Assembly (NCBI RefSeq): GCF_022751215.1
Contig: NZ_JAICDG010000001.1
Coordinates: forward strand, 620,001-684,000
Direction of reading: 5' to 3'
DNA length: 64,000 nucleotides
DNA from: Actinomadura terrae
Lineage (GTDB): Bacteria > Actinomycetota > Actinomycetes > Streptosporangiales > Streptosporangiaceae
Below, one piece after another: positions 49,332 through 57,838 of this stretch. Both the position numbers and the translations under genes were made by a program. Below the pieces are notes generated by a model. That model was not told where the DNA came from and made no database searches. It saw only the letters and a program-made list of their open reading frames with translations. Within the stretch, counting starts at the first letter, position 1; each line of letters begins with the position of its first letter.

Positions 49332-50177
49332 ATGCGCATCGATCTCCACAGTCACAGCACCGTGTCCGACGGCACCCGCCCGCCCGCCGAGGTCGTCCGG
49401 CGGGCGCGCGCGAAGGGGCTGGACGTCCTCGCGCTGACCGACCACGACACCGCCGGCGGCTGGGACGAGGCGACCGCCGCCCTGCCGGACGGGCTGGCGC
49501 TCGTCCCCGGCGTCGAGCTGTCCTGCCAGGAGGGCGGGCGCAGCCTGCACATGCTCGGCTACCTGTTCGACCCGGAGGAGCCGGAGCTGGCCGCCGAGCT
49601 CGCCCGCATCCGCGATGACCGCGTGGTCAGGGCGCAGGCGATGGTCGCCCGCCTCCAGGAACTCGGCGTGGACGTCACCTGGGAGCAGGTCCGCGGCCTC
49701 GCCCGCGGCGAGGCGGTCGGGCGCCCGCACATCGCCCGCGCCATGCTCGACGCGGGCGCGATCACGACCCTCGACGAGGCGTTCGACCCCCGCTGGATCG
49801 CCCAGGGCGGGCGCGCCTACGCCGAGCGGTACGCGCTCGACCCCGAGCGCGCGCTCCGGCTCATCGGCGCGGCGGGCGGCGCCTGCGTCCTCGCCCACCC
49901 CCGCGCGGGACGCGGCGGCTACGTCTTCGCCGACGCGGTGATCGAGCGGCTGGCCGCCGCCGGGCTGGCCGGCGTCGAGGTCGACCACCCCGACCAGGCC
50001 CCCGAGGACCGCGCCCACCTGCGGGAGGTCGCGGCGTCCCTCGGGCTCGCGGCCACCGGCTCCAGCGACGACCACGGCGCGCCGACCGGCGACCGGCTCG
50101 GCGCCGAGACCACCGCGCCGGAGGAGTACGAAAAGCTGATCTCCGTGGGGCCCGACCGGGTCCGCCAGTCGCGGTAG
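49332..50177 (+). CDS. PHP-domain phosphoesterase (TrpH/YciV type)
   Basis: 281 residues. Metal motifs: RIDLHSHSTVSDG (HxH), LALTDHDTAGG, VPGVELSC, GRPHIARAML, CVLAHPRAG and the final GSSDDHG. This trinuclear-metal family includes E. coli RNase AM/YciV, a 3',5'-nucleoside bisphosphate phosphatase that trims RNA 5' ends. Intact ligands suggest activity. Followed after nine bases by the MBL-fold gene. Confidence 0.9.
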   Translation: MRIDLHSHSTVSDGTRPPAEVVRRARAKGLDVLALTDHDTAGGWDEATAALPDGLALVPGVELSCQEGGRSLHMLGYLFDPEEPELAAELARIRDDRVVRAQAMVARLQELGVDVTWEQVRGLARGEAVGRPHIARAMLDAGAITTLDEAFDPRWIAQGGRAYAERYALDPERALRLIGAAGGACVLAHPRAGRGGYVFADAVIERLAAAGLAGVEVDHPDQAPEDRAHLREVAASLGLAATGSSDDHGAPTGDRLGAETTAPEEYEKLISVGPDRVRQSR

Positions 50178-50186
50178 GGTGCGTGC

Positions 50187-50894
50187 GTGGACGCACGCAT
50201 CGAACAGGTGGTGACGTCGGGCAAGCTGACCCTGGACGACACCGAGTACGACGTCGAGAGCAACACCTACCTCGTCGGCGACGATGACGAGGTCATCGTC
50301 ATCGACCCGGCCTTCGACGCCGAGGCCATCCTCAAGGAGGTCGGCGAGCGCGAGGTCATGGCGGTCCTGCTGACCGACGGCAACGAGCACCGCCTCGAAG
50401 TGGTGCTGGAGGTCGCCGCCGCCGGTGAGGAGGACGAGGAGAACTGGGCCCCGATCGCCCTGCACCGCGCCGACCGGCTGCTGTGGCGCGACTACTTCGG
50501 CCGCCTCGCCAAGTCCGAGGAGGACGAGGACGACGCCAAGGCGCTGCGGGCCCTCGAACCCGACATCTGGCTCGAGGACGGCGGCGTCTTCGAGATCGGC
50601 GACGCCCAGCTCGAGATCGTGCACACCCCCGGCCACACCCCGGGCAGCGTCTGCGTGATGAGCGAGCAGCTCGGCGTGCTGTTCGCGGGCGACACCCTGC
50701 ACCGCGGCCGTCCCGGCTCGGTCGGCGGCGTGTACGACGACCTGCGCAAGCAGCTCAACTCCATCGGCGCCCTCCTGACCCCGCTGCCCAAGGACCTGCG
50801 CGTCCTGCCCGGCCAGGGCGAGGAGACCACAGTCGGCGAGGAGGACTCCCGCTGGGAGACCTGGGGCGCGCTGGCGCAGGAGAACGACGACTGA
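50187..50894 (+). CDS. Metallo-beta-lactamase-fold protein lacking HxHxDH
   Basis: 235 residues, GTG 50187. The fold is recognisable: NTYLVGDDDEVIVIDPAFDA at the start, HTPGHTPGSVCVM at about 146-158, LFAGDTLHRGRPG with the bridging Asp. The position of the metal-1 motif reads LLTDGNEHRLE (Asp64, Asn66, His68) in place of THxHxDH, so site 1 is not normal. Acidic inserts (EEDEENW, EEDEDDAK). It may bind one metal or act as a non-hydrolytic or altered-substrate member. Probably co-transcribed with the PHP gene. Confidence 0.8.
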   Translation: MDARIEQVVTSGKLTLDDTEYDVESNTYLVGDDDEVIVIDPAFDAEAILKEVGEREVMAVLLTDGNEHRLEVVLEVAAAGEEDEENWAPIALHRADRLLWRDYFGRLAKSEEDEDDAKALRALEPDIWLEDGGVFEIGDAQLEIVHTPGHTPGSVCVMSEQLGVLFAGDTLHRGRPGSVGGVYDDLRKQLNSIGALLTPLPKDLRVLPGQGEETTVGEEDSRWETWGALAQENDD

Positions 50895-50980
50895 CGCGCC
50901 GTCCGTAGAGCACCGGCCGGGCCGTACTGAACCTGCCGCCGAACCACCGTGCCATCGACCGATTTGGGGGGAAGTCGAGC

Positions 50981-51883
50981 GTGGGGGCCGAGCAGCTGGG
51001 TTTCGAGGGCATGCCCCGGCGCCTGTACACCTGCACGCCGTCCCGACTGAACACCTGGTTGGACTGCCCGCGCCGGTACCGGATGACCTACCTCGACCGC
51101 CCGATGCCGCCCAAGGGCCCGCCGTGGGCGCACAACAGCCTCGGGGCCAGCGTCCACAACGCCCTGGCGGCCTGGTGGCGGCTCCCCGAGCGGCAGCGGA
51201 CCCCCGAGTCCGCCGGTGCCCTGCTCGTCCGGGGCTGGCTGACCGAGGGGTTCCGGGACGAGGAGCAGTCCGCGTACTGGCGTGAGCGCGCCCGCGAGAT
51301 GACCGAGCGCTACACCGCGACCCTCGACCCGGCCGACGAGCCGCTCGGCGTCGAGCGCACGGTCGCGACCCGCACCGACCACATCGCCGTGTCCGGCCGC
51401 ATCGACCGCCTCGACGCGCGCGGCAACGAACTCGTCGTCGTCGACTACAAGACCGGACGCCACGTCCTGACCTCCGACGACGCGCGCGGCTCGCTGGCCC
51501 TCGCCATCTACGCCGTGGCCGCGTCCCGGGTGCTGCGCCGCCCGTGCCACCGGGTCGAGCTGCACCACCTCCCCTCCGGGGAGGTCGCGGTCTGGGAGCA
51601 CACCGACGAGTCGCTCCAGCGCCACATCCGCCGCGCCGAGGGGATCGCGGCCGAGGCCGCGGCGGCCGACGAGGCCTACCGGGCCCGCGTCCCGAAGCCG
51701 CGCCAGGGCGAGGGTGGTCCGGTCGGCCCCGTCGACCACGCGCCGCACGACGAGCTGTTCCCGCCGCGTCCGGGCACGCTGTGCTCATATTGCGACTTCG
51801 CCCGCCACTGCCCGGAGGGCCGGGAGGCCGCGCCCCGGAAGGAGCCGTGGGCGGTCGTGGACGCCGCGGCCCGCGACGACTGA
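50981..51883 (+). CDS. RecB/Cas4-like Fe-S PD-(D/E)XK nuclease
   Basis: 300 residues, GTG 50981 with GGGGGGAA upstream. YTCTPSRLNTWLDCPRRYRM supplies the first cysteine; catalytic HNALAAW, GRIDRLDARGNELVVVDYKTGR (DxK), QLAIY-like ALAIYAVA; C-terminal LCSYCDFARHCPEG supplies three cysteines. This four-cysteine pattern is that of AddB/Cas4-type nucleases with a 4Fe-4S cluster. No helicase domain. Likely acts on DNA ends in repair; no CRISPR genes nearby. Confidence 0.88.
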   Translation: MGAEQLGFEGMPRRLYTCTPSRLNTWLDCPRRYRMTYLDRPMPPKGPPWAHNSLGASVHNALAAWWRLPERQRTPESAGALLVRGWLTEGFRDEEQSAYWRERAREMTERYTATLDPADEPLGVERTVATRTDHIAVSGRIDRLDARGNELVVVDYKTGRHVLTSDDARGSLALAIYAVAASRVLRRPCHRVELHHLPSGEVAVWEHTDESLQRHIRRAEGIAAEAAAADEAYRARVPKPRQGEGGPVGPVDHAPHDELFPPRPGTLCSYCDFARHCPEGREAAPRKEPWAVVDAAARDD

Positions 51884-51918
51884 CCCGCCGGGCCTCAGCG
51901 GGCGTCAGTCAGCGAACC

Positions 51919-52746
51919 TCAGAGGATCTCGGCCAGAAGGGCGCGCAGCCGGATCGCGAACGGCTCGGGATCCTCGGCGAAGCCGGTGTGGCCGCCGGGG
52001 AACGCCACGGGCTCGACGTCCAGCGCCTCCGCCAGCGCCCTGGACGTCCGGTCGCACAGCTGCCCCGCCGAGGCCTCGCCGATGCCGACCACGACCTCGG
52101 TGCCGCGCAGCGCCGCCACGTCGGGCCGCCAGCGCACGGTCTCGCGCAGCTCGTGCCCGAACCAGCGCAGCTCGTCGGCGACCACCTGCGGGTCCCGCTC
52201 CCCGCCGAACATCTGCTCCAGCGCCCCGTCGGGCAGGTGGATGTTCGCGGTGGCCATGAACAGCCCCCAGGCGCCGATCACGTCCCCCGCCAGGTAGCGG
52301 GCGATCATCTCCTCCGTCGCCCGGTGCAGCTCGTCCCGGTCGTCGAGCAGCCCGTGCAGCGGCGGCTCGTGCGCGATGGTCAGGCGGACCTGCTCGGGAC
52401 GGGTCTGCGCGAGCGCCAGCGCCGTGCAGGCGCCGCCGCTGGACCCGAGGACGATGGCGGGCCCGGCGTCCAGCTCGGCGATCAGCCGGGAGAGGTCGGC
52501 GGCCCGCAGCGGCGGCGTCGAGTCCTGCTCCGGGTCGTCCACCGGACTGCGGCCGATGCCGCGCGGGTCCGCGGTGAGGACGGTGTGGTCGGTGGCGAGC
52601 AGGTCGGCCAGCGCCGCGAAGCCGGCGGCCCCCATGGGCGCTCCGACGAGGGCCACGAGCGGCCCCTGCCCCCGCACCTCGTAGTGCAGGCGCGCGCCGT
52701 CCACGCGGAGCGTCTGGACGGTGGTCGCGGACGAGTCGAGCGTCAT
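51919..52746 (-). CDS. Alpha/beta-hydrolase
   Basis: 275 residues, ATG 52746. LVALVGAPMGAAGFAALADL (oxyanion region), TVLTADPRGIGRSP, nucleophile elbow LGSSGGACTALAL (Ser after GS), acid probably in EVVVGIGEASAGQ region, and GGHTGFAEDPEPFA with the catalytic His. The elbow GSSGG departs from GxSxG only in its Ser spacing. Substrate unknown. Preceded by a terminator of the upstream serine hydrolase gene. Confidence 0.85.
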   Translation of the reverse strand: MTLDSSATTVQTLRVDGARLHYEVRGQGPLVALVGAPMGAAGFAALADLLATDHTVLTADPRGIGRSPVDDPEQDSTPPLRAADLSRLIAELDAGPAIVLGSSGGACTALALAQTRPEQVRLTIAHEPPLHGLLDDRDELHRATEEMIARYLAGDVIGAWGLFMATANIHLPDGALEQMFGGERDPQVVADELRWFGHELRETVRWRPDVAALRGTEVVVGIGEASAGQLCDRTSRALAEALDVEPVAFPGGHTGFAEDPEPFAIRLRALLAEIL

Positions 52747-52791
52747 CTCGGGTTCCTCCCGGTCAATGGGTGTTCGACCAGATGGACCAGC

Positions 52792-52819
52792 GGCCCCGCC
52801 GAAAATCATCGGCGGGGCC
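52792..52819. terminator. Hairpin terminator between two hydrolase genes
   Basis: GGCCCCGCCGA (52792-52802), loop AAATCA, TCGGCGGGGCC (52809-52819): a perfect 11-bp stem, 13 bases beyond the stop of the minus-strand serine hydrolase gene. Confidence 0.75.
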
Positions 52820-52832
52820 TACCGGAGGATGC

Positions 52833-54065
52833 TCACGCGTCCAGGACGAGTTGGCGGGCCAGCCTGCCGATGGGCTCGCTCGTCCCGGCTTCGTAGTTGC
52901 TGAGGACGACGACCACCCACCCGGTGCCGGGGAAGAAGTCGATGGAGGTGGAGGCGCCGAGGCTGCTGCCGCCGCCGTGCCCGTGCACCCACTGGCCCTG
53001 GGCCAGCGCCGTGATCGGCCCGTATCCGGCGAACACGCTGGGACGGGACGGCGCCGCGCCGTGCGGCGGGTCCTCGCGGGGCGGCCGGGGGAGCTTCGGG
53101 CCCAGCATCAGCTCGGCGTGGGCGGCGTCCAGCAGGACGCCGTCCAGCAGGGCGTGCGCGAAGCGGTCCATGTCGGCGCAGGTCGCGAACGAGTCGCCGG
53201 CCGGAAGCCCGACGAACAGCGCGTCCTCAAGGTTGTCGGCGCGCTCGGAGCCGCCCGGCTTCTTGCCGTAGGGATGCGCGATGCGGGAATCGGCGCGCCA
53301 TTCGGGCTTGGTGTAGAACGCGCTGTCGCGCATGCCCGCCGCGCGGAAAACGTGCTCGGCCATGTATTCGTAGTAGGGCTGGCCCGAGGCGGCGGCGACG
53401 ATCGCGCCGAGGAGGCAGAAGGCGGAGTTGCTGTACTGGTCCCCGGCACCGGGCGGGAAGCTGGGCCTGGTCCGCCGGATGAGGTCGACGGCGCCCTTCA
53501 GCACCTCCTCGGTGCTGTTCCAGGTCTTGGACGCCTCGGGAAACCCGGGGATCTGGAAGACGTCGCCGAGGCCGGAGGAGTGCGTGAGCAGGTGGTGCAC
53601 GGTCACGGCGTCGGCGATCTCGGCGGGGAACCCGCTGAGGTGCGCGCCGACCTTGTCGTGGTAGTTCAGCCTGCCCCGCTGGGCGAGCTGGTGGATCGCG
53701 GTCGCGGTGAAGAGCTTGGAGACCGAGGCGAGCGCGAAGCGCGTCTCCGGCCCGTTGCGGACCCCGGCCCGCTTGTCGGCCATGCCGTGGGAGCGGCTCA
53801 GCACGGTCCGCTTGCGGTGGGTCACCAGCAGCGAACCGGAGAACTGGTCCTTCGCCGCCAGGTCCGCCACCATCCGGTCGAGCGCGCCGCCGGGGCGCAG
53901 GTCCTTCGGGACCCGTCCCGGCCGCTCGCCGTCGGCGCCCGCCGGGGCGCCCGTTCCCGTGACGGTCAGGGCCGCGCTCCCGGCCGCGACCGCGCCGCCC
54001 AGAACCCTGAGCGCGCCGCGCCGGGACGGCCCGTCCGGCCGCGTCGATGAGATGTCGTCGTCCAT
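52833..54065 (-). CDS. Tat-exported serine hydrolase (beta-lactamase/DD-peptidase class C family)
   Basis: 410 residues, ATG 54065. Tat signal with SRRGALRVLGGAVAAGSAAL (residues 14-33). Beta-lactamase-like catalytic motifs: SVSK (SxxK; FALASVSKLFTAT), YSN (DQYSNSAFCLLGA), and HGHGGGSSLG in the KTG position. It is probably an esterase or peptidase acting outside the membrane, as it is not flanked by resistance genes. 31 bases after the next alpha/beta-hydrolase gene, so possibly in its operon. Confidence 0.88.
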   Translation of the reverse strand: MDDDISSTRPDGPSRRGALRVLGGAVAAGSAALTVTGTGAPAGADGERPGRVPKDLRPGGALDRMVADLAAKDQFSGSLLVTHRKRTVLSRSHGMADKRAGVRNGPETRFALASVSKLFTATAIHQLAQRGRLNYHDKVGAHLSGFPAEIADAVTVHHLLTHSSGLGDVFQIPGFPEASKTWNSTEEVLKGAVDLIRRTRPSFPPGAGDQYSNSAFCLLGAIVAAASGQPYYEYMAEHVFRAAGMRDSAFYTKPEWRADSRIAHPYGKKPGGSERADNLEDALFVGLPAGDSFATCADMDRFAHALLDGVLLDAAHAELMLGPKLPRPPREDPPHGAAPSRPSVFAGYGPITALAQGQWVHGHGGGSSLGASTSIDFFPGTGWVVVVLSNYEAGTSEPIGRLARQLVLDA

Positions 54066-54096
54066 GGCACCGCATGCAACGGCACCCGGTGTTTCC

Positions 54097-55011
54097 TCAC
54101 CGTTTCGCGCTCCCCGGCGGCGCGGGGTCGGGCGGGCGGTGGTTGCGCTCGGACTCGGCCCAGAAGCCCAGCAGCGCACCGGCGGTGGTCTCGGGCGCCT
54201 CGACGGCGGGGGAGTGGGCGGCGCTCGGGATGACGACCCGCGCGGCGCCGAGGCGCTCGGCCATCGCGGCCTGCGCGCGGGGGTCCCAGACGTCGTCGTC
54301 CTCCCCGTACAGGACGAGCGTGCGCAGGCCCGTGTCCTCGGCGTGCTTGGCGAGCTCGTCGACGCGGTCGGGCGCGGTGAGGATCTCGCGGGCCATCCGG
54401 ACCAGGCCCGTCTCGCGGTTGCCGAGCGTGCGGGCCTTGAGGAAATCGAGCACCTCGGGTGCGACGCCGCGGCGCTGGTACTCCGGCTCCAGGCTGATCG
54501 ACCAGATCGCGGGCATGCCGAGGTCGGGGATCGCGTCGCGCAGCGCGCGGGCCTTCGCGGCCGCCTGGCCGGTGACGCCGGCGGGCCCGGAGCTCATCAG
54601 CGTCGCCGAGGCGGGCTCGACCCGCTCCGACAGGATCGCCTCGCGGACGACCAGGCCGCCGAAGGAGTGCCCGACCAGGTGGACGGGTTCGGGGCCCAGC
54701 GTCCCGGCGATCGCGGCGACGTCGTCGCCGAGCGCGGCGCGGGTGTAGGCGGACGGGTCGTCCGGCCCCTCCGACTGGTACTGTCCGCGCAGGTCGATCG
54801 CCAGCACGCGCCGCCCGGACGCGGCGAGCGTCTGGAGCACGGCGATGAAGTCCTCCTTGCTGCCGGTGTAGCCCGGCACCAGGAGGGCGGGGTAGCGCTC
54901 GGTCACACCCGACCCCGGGAGGGCCTCCAGGGCGGCGAAGCGGCCGCGGGAGGTCTCGACGGTCGTCCGGTTAACACCGGGGGGCAGGGTCAGGAACCGG
55001 GGCGTGCTCAC
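54097..55011 (-). CDS. Alpha/beta-hydrolase
   Basis: 304 residues; GTG 55011 (VSTPRFLTLPPGV) is the likely start. ALLVPGYTGSKEDFIAVL, RVLAIDLRGQYQSEG, the nucleophile elbow LVGHSFGGLVVR, TLVLYGEDDDVWDP (acid) and IPSAAHSPAVEAPE (catalytic His). Standard length for this fold. Divergent from the glycerophosphodiesterase gene; upstream of the Tat-exported serine hydrolase. Substrate unknown. Confidence 0.88.
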   Translation of the reverse strand: MSTPRFLTLPPGVNRTTVETSRGRFAALEALPGSGVTERYPALLVPGYTGSKEDFIAVLQTLAASGRRVLAIDLRGQYQSEGPDDPSAYTRAALGDDVAAIAGTLGPEPVHLVGHSFGGLVVREAILSERVEPASATLMSSGPAGVTGQAAAKARALRDAIPDLGMPAIWSISLEPEYQRRGVAPEVLDFLKARTLGNRETGLVRMAREILTAPDRVDELAKHAEDTGLRTLVLYGEDDDVWDPRAQAAMAERLGAARVVIPSAAHSPAVEAPETTAGALLGFWAESERNHRPPDPAPPGSAKR

Positions 55012-55080
55012 AGAGGGCCACCATACTAAATGGGCGTGCGCGGGCAGGGGCGCCGAACGCGCGGTGGTAACGTCGCGACG

Positions 55081-55773
55081 GTGGAGCGCAAGCCGGCCGT
55101 CTCGGCCCACCGGCGCGACGAGGCGGGCCTGACCGGGCTGAAGGACGCGGTGGAGTCCGGCGCCGAGTACGTCGAGATCGACATCCGCCGCACCGGGGAC
55201 GGCAGGCTCGTCGTCCACCACGACGCGCGGGTCGCCGGGCTGCCGCTGAACCGGCTCCCCTACGGGCGGGTCGAGGAGCTCGCGCCGCGTCCCGTTCCGC
55301 TCGTCGCCGACGCGATGCAGATCATCGCCGGGCGGGCGCGGGGGCACCTGGACCTCAAGGAACGCGGCTGCGAGCACGAGACCGTCGAGCTGGCGCTGGA
55401 GGCGTTCGGGCCGGGCGAGTTCGTCGTCACGACGCGCGAGATCGACTCGCTCATGGAGATCAAGACGCGCTTCCCCGGCGTCACGACCGCGCTGTCGGTG
55501 GGGCGGGGGCTGCTGGAGCGGGGCGCCGCGCGCGACTTCGCGCCGCTGCGGCTCGTCCGCCGGGCGGGGGCCGACATGGTGGCGCTCAACCACCGGTACG
55601 CGCGGGTCGGGGTGCTGGCGCAGTGCGCGCGGGCGGGCGTCCCCGCCATGATCTGGACGGTGAACGCCGTGCCGCTGATGCGCCGCTTCCTGCGCGACCC
55701 GCGGGTGGCCGTGCTGATCACCGACCACCCCGGGACCGCTCTCCGGCTGAGGGACGTGCAACCGCGAGACTGA
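55081..55773 (+). CDS. Glycerophosphodiester phosphodiesterase family protein
   Basis: 230 residues from GTG 55081; ATG 55030 would add 17 Arg/Gly-rich residues and cannot be excluded. GDPD barrel: AVSAHRRDEAG, EYVEIDIRRTGDGRLVVHHD (metal Glu/Asp and catalytic His pair), GHLDLKERGCE and the C-terminal VPAMIWTVNAVPLMRRFL then LITDHPG. It hydrolyses glycerophosphodiesters to glycerol 3-phosphate and an alcohol. No signal peptide, so cytoplasmic. Confidence 0.85.
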   Translation: MERKPAVSAHRRDEAGLTGLKDAVESGAEYVEIDIRRTGDGRLVVHHDARVAGLPLNRLPYGRVEELAPRPVPLVADAMQIIAGRARGHLDLKERGCEHETVELALEAFGPGEFVVTTREIDSLMEIKTRFPGVTTALSVGRGLLERGAARDFAPLRLVRRAGADMVALNHRYARVGVLAQCARAGVPAMIWTVNAVPLMRRFLRDPRVAVLITDHPGTALRLRDVQPRD

Positions 55774-55797
55774 GCGGAAGTCTCGCGGCCGCGATGG

Positions 55798-57411
55798 TCA
55801 GGCGCTCTGCGACGCCCCGTCCGCCTTCGCCTTGCCGACGCCGTTGCCGACCCCACCGGCGACGCCGGTGGGCTTGCCGCCGCGGGTGCGGCGGCGGCTC
55901 CGGCTCCGCTTGCGCTCGGTGGCGACCGCGTCGACGACGTTCTCGCCCTGCTCGGCGGCGACCGGCTGGGCCTGTGCCGACTCGGCCTGTGCCGACTGGA
56001 CCTGTGCCGACTGGACCCGGGTCGACTGGCCCTTCACCTGCTGCGCGCCCTCGACCGGCTGGCCCGCACGGGTGCGGGTGCGCTTGCGGCGGCGCGGCCG
56101 GGGACGTTCCCGCTCATGATCGCGGTCACGGTCGCGGTCGCGGCCGCCGGACTGGCTGCGGGTCTTGCCCGTCTCGCCGATGTCCTCCAGTTCCTCGGCG
56201 TCCAGGCCGGCGCGCTCGTGGCGGTGCTCCTTGGGCGGCCTGCCCTTGGTGCCGGCGGGGATTCCGAGGGCCTCGAAGAAGTGCGGCGAGGTGGAGTAGG
56301 TCTCCTCCGGCGCCGCGAACGGCAGGTCGAGCGTGCCGTTGATCAGCTTCCAGCGGGTGAGGTCGGCCCAGTCGACGAGGGTGACGGCGACGCCCTCCTT
56401 GCCCGCGCGGCCGGTCCGGCCGATGCGGTGCACGTAGGTGTCGGCGCTGTCGGGGCACTCGAAGTTGACGACATGGGTGACGTCGTCGACGTCGAGGCCG
56501 CGGGCGGCCACGTCGGTGGCGACCAGCACGTCGATCTTGCCGTTGCGGAACGCGCGGAGCGCGCGCTCGCGCTGGCTCTGGCCGAGGTCGCCGTGCACGG
56601 CGGCGGCGTCGAAGCCCCGCTGCGCGAGGTCGGCGGCCACCCGGTCGCAGGCCCGCTTGGTCTGGCAGAAGACCATGGTCAGGCCGCGGCCCTCCGCCTG
56701 GAGCAGCCGGGCGACCATCTCCGGCTTGTCCATCTGGTGGGCCTGGAACACGTGCTGGACGACCTGCGGCGTCGCGTCGGACTCGGCGTGCGACTCGGCG
56801 CGGACGTTGGTCGGCCGGGTCAGGTAGCGGCGCGACAGCGAGACGATCTCGCCCGGCATCGTCGCCGAGAACAGCATCGTCTGCCGCTGCGCCGGGATCC
56901 GGTCGATGATCCGCTCGATGTCGGGCAGGAACCCGAGGTCGAGCATGCGGTCGGCCTCGTCCAGCACCAGCACGCCGACCTGCGAGAGGTCCAGGTGCTT
57001 CTGCTTGACGAGGTCGAGCAGCCGGCCCGGGGTGCCGACGACGACGTCCACGCCCTCGCGGAGCGCGCTGATCTGCGGCTCGTAGGCGCGGCCGCCGTAC
57101 ACCGACAGGACGCGGGTGCCGAGCTTGCCGCCGGCGACCAGGAGGTCGTCGGTGACCTGGAGGGCCAGTTCGCGGGTGGGCGCGACGACGAGCGCCTGCG
57201 GCTTGCGGCCGCCGTGCTCGATGCGCTGGAGCAGCGCGGCGCCGAACGCGAGGGTCTTGCCGGTGCCCGTGCGGGCCTGGCCGATGATGTCGTGCCCGCC
57301 CAGCGCGATCGGCAGGGCGAGCTCCTGGATGGGGAACGCTTCGACGATGCCCTCGGCTTGCAGGGCATCGGCTATCTCGGGGACGACCCCGAGTTCACGA
57401 AAGGTAGTCAG
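55798..57411 (-). CDS. DEAD-box ATP-dependent RNA helicase
   Basis: About 537 residues from a CTG start at 57411: GGAGG (57421-57425) sits nine bases before it and the family start TTFRELGVVPEIADAL follows. The only conventional in-frame start upstream is TTG 57540. Motifs: ARTGTGKT (I), PTREL (Ia), GTPGR (Ib), DEAD (II), SAT (III), DVAARGLDVDDV (V), HRIGRTGR (VI). The C-terminal 140 residues are basic and disordered, with RDRDRDR, an SAQxQSAQ repeat and Arg/Ser runs, probably RNA-binding. Likely cold or translation stress function. Confidence 0.9.
   Translation of the reverse strand: MTTFRELGVVPEIADALQAEGIVEAFPIQELALPIALGGHDIIGQARTGTGKTLAFGAALLQRIEHGGRKPQALVVAPTRELALQVTDDLLVAGGKLGTRVLSVYGGRAYEPQISALREGVDVVVGTPGRLLDLVKQKHLDLSQVGVLVLDEADRMLDLGFLPDIERIIDRIPAQRQTMLFSATMPGEIVSLSRRYLTRPTNVRAESHAESDATPQVVQHVFQAHQMDKPEMVARLLQAEGRGLTMVFCQTKRACDRVAADLAQRGFDAAAVHGDLGQSQRERALRAFRNGKIDVLVATDVAARGLDVDDVTHVVNFECPDSADTYVHRIGRTGRAGKEGVAVTLVDWADLTRWKLINGTLDLPFAAPEETYSTSPHFFEALGIPAGTKGRPPKEHRHERAGLDAEELEDIGETGKTRSQSGGRDRDRDRDHERERPRPRRRKRTRTRAGQPVEGAQQVKGQSTRVQSAQVQSAQAESAQAQPVAAEQGENVVDAVATERKRSRSRRRTRGGKPTGVAGGVGNGVGKAKADGASQSA
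55970..56029. repeat. 15-bp tandem repeat in helicase tail
   Basis: Four 15-base units at 55970-55984, 55985-55999, 56000-56014 and 56015-56029, consensus GCCTGTGCCGACTGG, the last unit diverged. They encode repeated five-residue blocks (VQSAQ, AESAQ) in the disordered C-terminus of the helicase and could vary in number between strains. Confidence 0.75.
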
Positions 57412-57618
57412 AGCTTTCAGCCTCCAATATGCGGGATCCTCGCTCCCGGGTGCGGCGCGGCCGTCGGCGGGGGTCTCGCCGTCCTGGCGTGCCCGCCGTC
57501 CTCGTGGCCGCGCGCTCGCGCGGAAGGGACCAGCCGTCAATCAAATGTCTCGGCGACCGCAGTCAGGGGTTGAAAGCAGTCACTCACTGTGGCTGCGTGC
57601 GGTCACACTCCGCCACGC

Positions 57619-57648
57619 AGTGTACCGACCGTCAGTTGCATACACCAA
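57619..57648 (-). promoter_or_regulatory. Candidate helicase promoter
   Basis: Read on the minus strand: TTGGTG (57643-57648), an 18-base spacer, TACACT (57619-57624). Transcription would begin near 57612 and leave a leader of roughly 200 bases before the CTG start, comparable to cold-shock-type leaders. Confidence 0.45.
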
Positions 57649-57760
57649 TAGCCGATCACAGGTCCCAACGTTCGCCCGGTTCCTTGTATTCCATCAGGGC
57701 GGATTCGTCCCGTGAAGAGGGCGCGTTCGTCCCCTCCCGGGCGGCCACTTCCGGACATGG

Positions 57761-57790
57761 GGAAGCCCCGCTCGCAGGAGCGGGGCTTCC
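57761..57790 (-). terminator. Strong hairpin terminator
   Basis: GGAAGCCCCGCTC (57761-57773), loop GCAG, GAGCGGGGCTTCC (57778-57790): a perfect 13-bp stem, 48 bases past the stop of the GlsB/YeaQ gene. It ends that transcript before the helicase promoter. Confidence 0.85.
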
Positions 57791-57838
57791 GGTGGGGGCC
57801 GCCGATGGCGAGTTCGGAGGCCGGGACTACGGGGTGGG

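Larger units (their letters stand above)
57412..57838. other. Long leader of helicase gene and intergenic region
   Basis: 427 bases between the helicase start and the next minus-strand gene. It holds a promoter (57619-57648), a leader of about 200 bases with the GGAGG at 57421-57425, and a terminator hairpin (57761-57790). No further gene is convincing. Confidence 0.6.

Noticed and set aside
50981..51883. Cas4-like nuclease as evidence for a CRISPR-Cas system
   Set aside because: No cas1/cas2, no repeat array in the window; RecB-like stand-alone nucleases are common in actinobacteria.
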